Of a DNA stretch of 64,000 bases, positions 34,001-41,500 are shown piece after piece. Under the pieces are notes generated by a model. It was not told where the DNA came from. It ran no database searches and saw only the letters and a list, made by a program, of their open reading frames with translations. Within the stretch, counting starts at the first letter, position 1; every line of letters begins with the position of its first letter. Both the position numbers and the translations under genes were made by a program. This DNA comes from JAGOEF01 sp964511665 (GTDB lineage Bacteria; Bacteroidota; Bacteroidia; Bacteroidales; ML635J-15). Location: contig CAZEHA010000003.1 of the NCBI GenBank assembly GCA_964511665.1, positions 1 through 64,000 on the forward strand, given 5' to 3'.

Positions 34001-35656
34001 ATCGGTACAAACCAATTCATCAGCACCGGCATTAGGATCAGGCATCACACAACAAAGCGGATCGTTGAAAGGTCGCACGGTAACATTCACTGTAGAGGTA
34101 TAACTGCACCCAAAATCGTCGGTAGCTGTAAAAGTATATATCTGATTACCCGGTGTGGTTGGGTTTGCCACAGCCGTACCTCCACTATTTGGAGCAACTC
34201 CGTTACCTGTCCATACCAAATCGTTTGGGTCGTAAGTGTGAGAAATTGTCCAAGAATTTGATGGGATAGCTGTGTTGAATTGCAAATCGACATTACAAAG
34301 TGTGCCATCGTCGATACCCCAATCGTCGATAACAACAACACACCACTCGCCATTTATCGGGCAACCGACAAGGTTATTGAACGATTGAGCGGGAAGATAA
34401 TTACCTGCCGGTATTGCCGAAACACCTCCACATATTTGTTGCCATGTTTGGCTTGCCGACGACGTAAAACAATAATCCCAACAGGTTCCCGGATTGCAAT
34501 TGGTTGCACTTATGGGCACACCCAAGTCGGTACCCCCGCAACCGCCGGCGGCACCAACACCCAGGAACTCGTGCAACAAAACCATAGTTCCATTCGGGCA
34601 GCGTATATACATTTCGATATCACCCAAAAAAGAATGCTCCATGCTTAAGCACACCTGCACATCGGAAGCACTTGCAATAACCTGCCCGGGCTGATACGCA
34701 TTTACCGTCCAACAAAATTGCTGTTGCACGCCCTGATCGTCGGTAACGCACCAGGGCCCCACCTGAGGGCTGGTAATAGGCATTACCCATGAATTGCTGG
34801 TAACGGCACCTGATAAATTCACGGTTTCGTAGGGGCAAACAATATTGACATCGCTCCCCACACCAACAAAGTTAGGAGTTAAAGAAACCCGAACCCTGTA
34901 TTGATGAAGTATAGAGGCTGTACAACTATTGGCATCCTGAGCCAATAGATTAATGAAATAGCCACCTCCTTGGTTAAAGGTATGCGTAAAACTTGTCATT
35001 CCAAGCCCCGAGAATTGCTCAGAACCCGATGCAGATGTTACTGTCCACATAAATTGAGTATTTGCATTGGTCTGATTGTAATTCTGCCCCGAATTAGGGA
35101 AGTTACCGGTTGCCGTAAAAGTGATTGATTCGCCTTGACATATTCCAATCCATAAGGAATCGGCAGGTGGCGAAATGGGAGGATTGGTTCCTGTAATTTC
35201 AACCGTAAATGGCTGACAAGAGAACCCGCACGAAATAGTTGCCGCCCAGCCGGCATAGGTTACCGAGCCATCGGAAGTAAAGCGAAAAGTAAGACATGTT
35301 CCTCCCACCGATTCAAACGACTGACCATTCAGGCTGGTACCTGATGCATTCGTAATTAAAGCAGGGCTTGACGTATTAGGGCCATTATAAATGGTTAAAT
35401 AATCGAAATTCGACTCAAGGCTAAATGATGTGAACGTAACAACAACCGTGGCACCTGGTAAATTACTACAAATTGTAAAAGTATAGTTTTCGCTATTATT
35501 ATAGTTTCCGCTTGCTCCACCTGAATCGTAAAACGTTCCTGAGCAAGTATTAACCGTGCCGCCTTGACTGATGAGATATGATTGAGAAAAAGCATTGCCT
35601 GGTCCCAACCAAAACATGGTGCCAAGAAAAAGAAGTATCAGAAGTTTATTAATCAT
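31097..35656 (-). CDS. Giant T9SS-secreted surface protein with CUB-like, P-domain, SprB-repeat and PKD domains (copy 2)
   Basis: This protein, about 1519 residues long from the ATG at 35656, is a full-length paralogue of the copy at 25.9 kb with the same domain order. The order is signal peptide, CUB-like (GTFYDSGGASGNYNNSENY to GWAATISCG), PKD-like, P-like domain (MEHSFLGDIEMYIRCPNG, VGCPINGEWCVVVIDDWG), Ig-like units, at least four SprB repeats (PYNYSWASS, LCAGIYTITVTDQIGC), two PKD domains (YFWDFGDDD, YYWYFGDGDSS) and a type-B T9SS sorting domain (FYAPETFTPNGDGVNDCFRV, SVYDRWGNQVY). An upstream in-frame Met (35689) would place 11 residues before the signal peptide, so 35656 is preferred. 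The CUB-like part is nearly identical to copy 1, while later domains have drifted more. Confidence 0.92.
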   Translation of the reverse strand: MINKLLILLFLGTMFWLGPGNAFSQSYLISQGGTVNTCSGTFYDSGGASGNYNNSENYTFTICSNLPGATVVVTFTSFSLESNFDYLTIYNGPNTSSPALITNASGTSLNGQSFESVGGTCLTFRFTSDGSVTYAGWAATISCGFSCQPFTVEITGTNPPISPPADSLWIGICQGESITFTATGNFPNSGQNYNQTNANTQFMWTVTSASGSEQFSGLGMTSFTHTFNQGGGYFINLLAQDANSCTASILHQYRVRVSLTPNFVGVGSDVNIVCPYETVNLSGAVTSNSWVMPITSPQVGPWCVTDDQGVQQQFCWTVNAYQPGQVIASASDVQVCLSMEHSFLGDIEMYIRCPNGTMVLLHEFLGVGAAGGCGGTDLGVPISATNCNPGTCWDYCFTSSASQTWQQICGGVSAIPAGNYLPAQSFNNLVGCPINGEWCVVVIDDWGIDDGTLCNVDLQFNTAIPSNSWTISHTYDPNDLVWTGNGVAPNSGGTAVANPTTPGNQIYTFTATDDFGCSYTSTVNVTVRPFNDPLCCVMPDPNAGADELVCTDTYTFNPSYTDGNTFNWEQVSGPGTAVWANQTSPNATVSVSQYGVYVFRFTEQNLSPACAVSDDIQIAFWPVPQSSFAASPVACAGDISIITYTGNASAAASYTWDFAGGNIVQGSGQGPYHIIWDNPGNHAISLQVTEHTCASGVTELSLYSPPVLDANPTITDDPCYQSCNGSATLNVLGGTPPYNYSWASSTNYLPNLCAADYVVTVTDVNNCESVVNFTISSPTELVKLDTAYSNISCYQANDGVMSITVDGGVPPYNYVWSDFGPNTHTRTGMPAGNYAVTVFDAHGCTVFEMFQLSQPAELQVVLSTDMSICEGQTVNVNAQAMGGTLPYRYYWDTGNGFALGPPTLTVTPLETTVYSVYVVDEHDCVSPTRGMTITVSPLLQIVDIDLTHNRCYHSCDGRAELNVVGGIPPLSYSWSSPLHILNNLCAGIYTITVTDQIGCFAHSYFVITEPDTLNYSMQTQDANCFGGNDGTATVQVTGGTMPYNYLWPNNATSQTINSQAGNYVMTVTDAHNCRIEAHYSIGQPNELVIQPVANPYICIGQTATVAAQAAGGTPYYNFSWQGDDGSSFSTHLFHVSPETTTQYTVSVTDANGCTATPATVSVIVHPPIQISSVTTSTDTVCQGERAVIYVDVIGGNGGPYEMTLNNTALVGSPFTVNPTFTQTFYISATDMCGSPPDIDSITITVIPFPENQFSVSMNQACAPAFIQFNETASNDGDTYFWDFGDDDFAQIRNPMHVYIYPGIYSVTLTVTNPFGCSTTRSHSNMITVHPKPTSSFYLEPEIATMLEAEISFTNLSQNAMQYYWYFGDGDSSLFVHPRHQYRSPGEFEVLLVAVSDHQCKDTTKRTVYIENVLSFYAPETFTPNGDGVNDCFRVCGQGIDPHHFTLSVYDRWGNQVYHTNTFNTETGCHSCSNGSWDGTRGDRMSGDKTLPIGLYTWYCEFKDVSNITHKKSGVVRLIR

Positions 35657-35723
35657 AATGAAAGAGATTACAACATATTTCTGTATCAAGACGCAAGCAA
35701 CTATAAAAGGTTTGCTACAGTGG

Positions 35724-35731
35724 CAAATTTA
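35724..35731 (-). promoter_or_regulatory. Possible -7 promoter element of giant surface protein 2
   Basis: TAAATTTG on the minus strand matches TAnnTTTG, about 68 bp before the ATG at 35656 and directly after the terminator of the exb operon. Confidence 0.4.
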
Positions 35732-35732
35732 C

Positions 35733-35766
35733 AAAAAAAAGAGACAGCTAAAGTTGCTGTCTCTTC
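35733..35766 (-). terminator. Terminator of the exbB-exbD operon
   Basis: On the minus strand AAGAGACAGC (35765-35756) pairs with GCTGTCTCTT (35748-35739) around a 7-base loop, and eight T residues follow. It lies 21 bp after the stop codon of the last ExbD gene. Confidence 0.8.
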
Positions 35767-35786
35767 TTATAGAAAATTTTTGTTGC

Positions 35787-36260
35787 TTATTGCAATTTTC
35801 GAGATGAATAGTTAATCTTTAGCGCACTAGCCTTACGCAGTTCCTGCTTAATATCGGTAACAATACCCATTTTGGTATCTTTGTGCACTTTAAGCGATGT
35901 GGTCATGTAGGGAATTTCGGCTTCGTTGCGTTTTTCACGTTCGGCAACAATATATTCACGAATATCGTTTACTGTTGCAAACGCTGAGTTCAACTGAATC
36001 CTCGGCTCGGTTCCATACATTCCCTGGAATTGTTTTCGCGGTTTACCCACGTAAATATAGCTAACCAGCGATTTTTTCTCGAGTTTCTTGATTTCAGTTG
36101 CTTCGGGAAGATCTTTGGCGCTTACATCAACTTTAAGCTCCACTTCTCGCATTACGGTTGCCACCATAAAGAAGAACAGCAACATGAAAACAATATCGGG
36201 CAAAGATGCGGTATTAATAGCCGGAGATTCTTTTTTCTTTCCTTGATTAAATTTACCCAT
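35787..36260 (-). CDS. exbD: ExbD/TolR-type energy transduction protein (second ExbD)
   Basis: This 157-residue protein has a short cytoplasmic N-terminus (KKESPAINTASLPDIVFMLL), where the Asp of LPDIVF corresponds to the proton-carrying Asp at the start of the ExbD transmembrane helix (about 22-42). The periplasmic part contains YVGKPRKQFQGMYGTEP and ends near RKLQ. Together with ExbB it forms a proton-driven motor that energises an outer-membrane or envelope process. It is the last gene of a four-gene operon, 1 bp after the first exbD. Confidence 0.88.
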   Translation of the reverse strand: MGKFNQGKKKESPAINTASLPDIVFMLLFFFMVATVMREVELKVDVSAKDLPEATEIKKLEKKSLVSYIYVGKPRKQFQGMYGTEPRIQLNSAFATVNDIREYIVAEREKRNEAEIPYMTTSLKVHKDTKMGIVTDIKQELRKASALKINYSSRKLQ

Positions 36261-36261
36261 G

Positions 36262-36846
36262 TTAGTTTCCTCCTATGTTTTTGGGTTCTGCTTCCGAAAT
36301 GCGTTGTGGATACAATGCCTTGATTCCTTCTTGCTCATATTCGGTAAGATCGTCGAATTTGCGTTTGCCAAAATATTTCATGGCTGCTTCGTCTCTCACC
36401 TCATTGTAGGCAGCTACCAATTCGTTTTGAACTAAAATATACACGCCATAGGATGTACTACGGTCGTTCTGCAATGAAATCACTCCTTTGGGGACCATGA
36501 CTTCTTTGCCTAATTCTTTGATAAATTTCGGTTCCTTTTCGGGAAGGTCATCAGCATCGAATTCATTTTTAATAAATTCTTTAGCAGCTTCACGTAAATC
36601 TTCCACTTTCATGTGCCTGTTTCTGAACAAGAGTTTATCCTGTGAGTTAATTAACACAATGCATACATTACGTTTCTTAATATCGAGGTCTTTCTTTTGT
36701 TCTTGAGTTTCGGGCATGGGTGGAAGTTTACGGGCAATACCGGTGTCAACATCCATGGTAGTGGTTACAAGGAAGAAAATAAGAAGCAGGAACGCGATAT
36801 CGGCTAGCGAACCTCCATTTATTTCGGGTGTTTTTCTTCTTGCCAT
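36262..36846 (-). CDS. exbD: ExbD/TolR-type energy transduction protein (first ExbD)
   Basis: This 194-residue ExbD homologue starts RRKTPEINGGSLADIAFLLLIFF, with the key Asp of LADIAF at the head of the single membrane helix (about 17-33). Its periplasmic domain is longer than usual (VLINSQDKLLFRNRHMKVED, RNDRSTSYGVYILVQNELVAAY-like region) and ends with EAEPKNIGGN. Having two unequal ExbD genes beside one ExbB is typical of Bacteroidota and suggests a heteromeric motor. The gap to the downstream exbD is 1 bp, and 34 bp separate it from the 4-TM gene upstream. Confidence 0.88.
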   Translation of the reverse strand: MARRKTPEINGGSLADIAFLLLIFFLVTTTMDVDTGIARKLPPMPETQEQKKDLDIKKRNVCIVLINSQDKLLFRNRHMKVEDLREAAKEFIKNEFDADDLPEKEPKFIKELGKEVMVPKGVISLQNDRSTSYGVYILVQNELVAAYNEVRDEAAMKYFGKRKFDDLTEYEQEGIKALYPQRISEAEPKNIGGN

Positions 36847-36880
36847 AATTACAATTTTTAAAAATACATTAACTTACCTG

Positions 36881-37405
36881 CTATCTCCAGATTTTTGATA
36901 TCTCCGAATACAGAGTCATCACAATAGCCAATCCAAAGATTATATAGGTAGTGAACAATCCTGTATCAACCCATTTTACCATACGCGGAGTCATCTCAAT
37001 TTTATCGGACCCAATAAACACGGGAATGGTATCGGAAGCCAGCATAAATGCAATTACGACAATTGCGAGCATTCCTACAATTGCGATGATGCTTTTCAGT
37101 GCATTTTTGGGTTGTGATATCAGTGTATAAACAAACTTAACCAGCGAAAAGACAAGTATAAGTGCAACACTGGCAATAAACAGTACCAACGAAAAATTGA
37201 AAAGAGTAGCTGACCAATTTCCGGCAATACCGGCCACGGCAGTTTGCTTTTCGGTAGAAGAAAGGCTGCTTATTTTAGATAATTCGGCTTCGAGGCCGGG
37301 GGCGTCTTTCAGGAAGAATAGCAACGCCAACAGCGCGCTAATCCCCAGAACTATGAATCCGAGTATTTTTACTGCGAATTCAAGATTCATTAATTTCTTT
37401 AACAT
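36881..37405 (-). CDS. Four-span membrane protein within the exb operon
   Basis: This 174-residue protein has four predicted membrane spans (about 10-28, 68-90, 108-124 and 147-165) joined by short polar loops, with an extracytoplasmic loop after the first helix (LSKISSLSSTEKQTAVAGI). I recognise no named family. It sits 2 bp after exbB and 34 bp before exbD, so it is probably an accessory subunit of the ExbB/ExbD motor. That role is inferred from position only. Confidence 0.78.
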   Translation of the reverse strand: MLKKLMNLEFAVKILGFIVLGISALLALLFFLKDAPGLEAELSKISSLSSTEKQTAVAGIAGNWSATLFNFSLVLFIASVALILVFSLVKFVYTLISQPKNALKSIIAIVGMLAIVVIAFMLASDTIPVFIGSDKIEMTPRMVKWVDTGLFTTYIIFGLAIVMTLYSEISKIWR

Positions 37406-37407
37406 GA

Positions 37408-38214
37408 TTAGGCCTTTTTATTGTTGTATTCAACCAAAATATCAATCAGTGAAATGGAAGCATCTTCCATGTTGTTTACCAGATTATCGATTTTCGAAAC
37501 GATGTAGTTGTAGAAAATCTGCAATACCATGGCAACAAGAAGACCGGTAACGGTAGTGATAAGGGCAACCTTAATACCACCGGCCACCAACGAAGGATTG
37601 ATATCACCTGCTGCTTCGATAGCATCGAAAGCGGAAATCATACCAAGTACTGTTCCCATAAACCCTAACATAGGAGCCAAAGCAATGAACAATGCAATCC
37701 AGGTAAGTCCTTTTTCGAGAAGCCCCATCTGAACGCTTCCATACGAAATCACTGATTTCTCAACTACTTCGAGACCTGAATCGTAACGATCGAGCCCCTG
37801 ATAGAAAATGCTGGCCACGGGACCACGGGTGTTGCGGCACACCTCTTTTGCTGCCTCAACGCCACCCTCGTTAAGAGCTTCTTCAACTTTTTGAAGTAAT
37901 TTTTTGGTATTGGCAGATGCCAGATTCAGATAAATAATTCTTTCGAATGCAATTGCAAGACCAAGAATCAAAGCAACGAGTACAAAGCCCATGAACATGG
38001 GACCCCCTTCGATAAACTTAATTTTGATTTGCTGATGCATTGGCGTTTCGGGAGCCGCAGCTTCTTCAGCAGCCGGTTCATCAACTGGAGTTGTTTCGGT
38101 AACCTGTTCGGTGGTTTCCGACTGGGTTTCATCATTGTCTTGAGCCATCACAAATGATGTAGCTGACATCATCAGCATCCCTAACACAAAAACTAATGCA
38201 AAGATTTTTTTCAT
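37408..38214 (-). CDS. exbB: ExbB/TolQ/MotA-family proton channel protein
   Basis: This 268-residue protein has an N-terminal signal-like hydrophobic segment (1-24), an acidic Thr/Glu/Pro-rich linker (about 25-58), a membrane span (74-93), and a cytoplasmic loop (YDSGLEVVEKSVISYGSVQM). The conserved MotA/TolQ/ExbB pair of helices follows (LTWIALFIALAPMLGFMGTV, VAGGIKVALITTVTGLLVAM), with the GTV(L/x)GMI and TALTTTxxGL-type motifs. The extended N-terminus is common in Bacteroidota ExbB. It is the first gene of exbB-4TM-exbD-exbD. The motor might energise TonB transport or another envelope system; no tonB is nearby. Confidence 0.9.
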   Translation of the reverse strand: MKKIFALVFVLGMLMMSATSFVMAQDNDETQSETTEQVTETTPVDEPAAEEAAAPETPMHQQIKIKFIEGGPMFMGFVLVALILGLAIAFERIIYLNLASANTKKLLQKVEEALNEGGVEAAKEVCRNTRGPVASIFYQGLDRYDSGLEVVEKSVISYGSVQMGLLEKGLTWIALFIALAPMLGFMGTVLGMISAFDAIEAAGDINPSLVAGGIKVALITTVTGLLVAMVLQIFYNYIVSKIDNLVNNMEDASISLIDILVEYNNKKA

Positions 38215-38279
38215 TTTACTTTTAAATTAAATTTAACTATCTCTATTTTAATTAATACTATTATGCATCACTTCGGGCG

Positions 38280-38367
38280 CGGAGAGAGTGGGATTCGAAC
38301 CCACGATCCACTTTTGGCGGATACACACTTTCCAGGCGTGCGCCTTCGACCACTCGGCCATCTCTCC
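38280..38367 (-). tRNA. tRNA-Ser (anticodon GGA)
   Basis: On the minus strand GGAGAGA (38367-38361) pairs with TCTCTCC (38287-38281) as acceptor stem, with G at 38280 as discriminator. The D-arm starts GGCCGAGTGG. The anticodon loop CTGGAAA gives GGA, there is a long class-II variable arm (GTATCCGCCAAAAGTGGAT) and the T-arm contains GGTTCGAATCC. CCA is not encoded. The type reads UCC/UCU serine codons. Confidence 0.95.
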
Positions 38368-38599
38368 CTGCACTCTCGTAAAATGCCACGCAAAGTAATA
38401 AAATTTTAGTTTGACAACAAAATTATTACAAAAGAATATTTGCTGTAAAACGCAAGTAATCAAAAAAAATTATACCTAGCTTAAAACTATTGTTTGCACA
38501 GGCAGCATTTCTATCATCTTATTTGCACTTAAAAATTCGTGTTGTATATTTATTTTCAAAAAATAAATCAGTAACTTGCAACTTGAAAACACAAGAATA

Positions 38600-41500
38600 A
38601 TGAAAAAGCTTATTGCATTACTGTGTATGGCTTGTGTGCTGAAAGCAGGTATCGGCCAAACCACCTACACAAGAATTACCGAACACTACCAAAACGAAAC
38701 ATCGTTAATCAGAATAAGAATCGACGACCCAATGATAATAAATTCGGAGGGTGGATACGGTTACAAACTAAAAACAGCCATTCCATTTACTTCTTTTTCG
38801 ATTGGCTGGCAGGCAAGCAGTACTATTCATGAGGCACACTCGTTTACGGTGGTATACAAAGTACACAAACCGGGTTCAGGATGGTCGCAATGGAAAACCG
38901 ACGACGGATATACAAAACCGGGACAGACTGCTACGGGCGCATATTTTACCGATTTGTTTTTTGGTATTGATGAGTGGCTGCACGATTCACTTGAGTTTTA
39001 TGTACACGCTCCCGATGGAGAAATATTCACCGAAATGCAACTTGTGTTGCAGGATATCAGTAGCTCTATCAGAATTGATGCGGCAAATCAATTTCTAGAA
39101 TCGGGAGCAAAATCATGTCCAGAATTTCCGGCCATTATTCCGCGTTCCGAATGGTGTGGGTCATACGACGCCTGTCATAATCCCACATATACGGTCACCT
39201 ATCGCACACCTACACATACTGTGGTTCATCATGGTGCCAGCCCCGATTCCTATACCGATGGCTACGCGGTGGTGAGAAGCTACTGGAACTACCATGTGAA
39301 CACCAATGGCTGGTCGGATATTGGCTACAACTATTTATTCGACAAATACGGTAATTTCTTTCAGGGGCGTCACAATCCGAACCTTCCGAATCAGGATGTT
39401 CATGCAGCACATGCCGGATATGCAAATACGTATTCAATTGGTCTGAATTTTTTGGGCAATTCCGATGCCGCAAACACAGCTCCCACCGAATCTCAAATTC
39501 AGAAATGCTGCGAGTTCCTTGCCTGGTGGTACGATTACAAAGAATTCGACCCGCTTTCTTCGGCCAGTATCTTGAATCAGGACGGAACACAATGGATTAC
39601 TTTACCCAGAATATGCGGACACAAAGATGTAAATCCGGGAGGTACCACATGTCCGGGAAACACATTGTATGCCTTGCTGCCAAATATCAGGAGTATTACC
39701 CAGCAAATTATTACCGACTGCTCAACGCCATCAGACACCGAGCCGCCTACAACCCAAATCGCAACCGACCGACAATGGTATAACTCTGAGTTTCGCGCTG
39801 CTTTTTCAGATGCCGATAATGCAGGGGGCAGTGGTGTGAAGCATTGCTTTTATCAGGTGATGGACTACGATGGAACCGAATGGCGCGCCAATGCTTCTAA
39901 CGGGTTTTTTAACGACAATTTCGATGAAGCCATTCATTCAGAATGGACAATCCTTTCGGGAACATGGTCAATTAACCAAGCTCATTTGAAACAAGCCGAC
40001 CAAACCAGCGAGAACACCAATATATACGCCAACTTTACCCAGCAATCGGGCAACGTTTATTTGTATCACTGGAAGCAGAAAATTTCGGGCACTGGCTCAA
40101 ACCGAAGATCTGGGATGCATTTTTTCTGTAGCGACGCCACAGGGAGCGGTCGTGGAGACTCGTATATGATTTATCTTAGGGCAGATGCAAATACTGTTCA
40201 GATATACAAATACCTGAACAATTCTTATTCAGCAACAGGAGCATGGTACATAACCCAGCCATTTACCATTAATGCCGATACCTGGTACGATGTTAAATTG
40301 ATTCTTGACACCAATACCGGAATAATCAGCTTGTATATCGACAATGTACTGGCAGCTACAGCAACCGATGCATCGCCACTTACTGCCGGAAACAGTATTT
40401 CGCTTCGCACTGGGGGATGCGAAACAGAGTATGACGACATTAAAGTGTATTTGTCGAGAAGCAATTCTGTTTCGATTGTTCCGGCCAGCAATGCTGAAGC
40501 CGACATCCGTTATCAAAGTCCTTCGCACATTGAAGAAGCAGGACGCATTAGAACCCTATTAATTGATAATGCAAATAATTGGTCGGAGAGCATTGCAAAA
40601 AATATTTTTGTCGATTGGGATTTACCTACATCCATTGCTATGACCGAAAGCACATGGAACACCGACGATTTTCAGGTAAATTTTACCGATGAAGACGCCC
40701 TTAGCGGAATCGAAAAACGATTCTATTCGGTTAGCGATTACAATGGTGAAAGGTGGACATCAAACCAAAACAAGGGTTTTCTTACAAATCATTTTACCGA
40801 CCTGATTGGAAATGAGTGGACTATGCAAACCGGAACCTGGGAAATACTATCCGACGCCCTCACCCAAACCGACGAATCGTTGAGTAACACCAATATATAC
40901 ACCTATTTGCAACAAGACCTCTCGAATCGTTATCTGTATGAATTCGACATGAAAATAGAAGGTTCAAATGCAAACAAACGCGCAGGGTTTCACTTTTTTA
41001 GCGATGCCCCTTCGATGGCGAACCGTGGAAACGGATATTTTGTTTGGTTTCGCCTTCAGAGTCAAGACCTCGAATTCTATAAGGTAACCGATGATGTATT
41101 TTCTCTTGAAAAATATTATAACATCGATATGTCTGCCGGTGAATGGTATCGCATAAGTATTGTGTACGACAGGGTTACCGGAGAAACCTATGTATATATG
41201 AACAACCAGCTTGTGGGAGAATATACCGACCCCGAACCCTACAACACCGGAAACTATATTTCGTTTAGGTCGGGAAACTCCAAACTTTCGATTCAGAACA
41301 TGAAGGTGTACCGCAGCCGTTACCCTGAAGCGAACATTGAAATTGGAACAATAAACGACGATATTCGTTTTCAAAATACATCGCCCGAATTATATTCAGC
41401 CTGTATTTCGACTGTGGTTTCCGATTCAGCCAAAAACTTGTCGGAACCCAATCAAATTATGCTAAAAACAGACTGGACTCCGCCCACAGCAGTTGCTAAT

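Noticed and set aside
33584..34261. 225-codon frame opposite the second giant surface protein
   Set aside because: It arises from the biased, repeated codons of the giant gene. It has no domain signature and lies opposite conserved repeats.
25871..35656. Repeat-rich region as a CRISPR array
   Set aside because: The repeats are coding SprB, PKD and Ig-like protein domains of about 80-90 residues, not 25-40 bp direct repeats with spacers. No cas gene is present.
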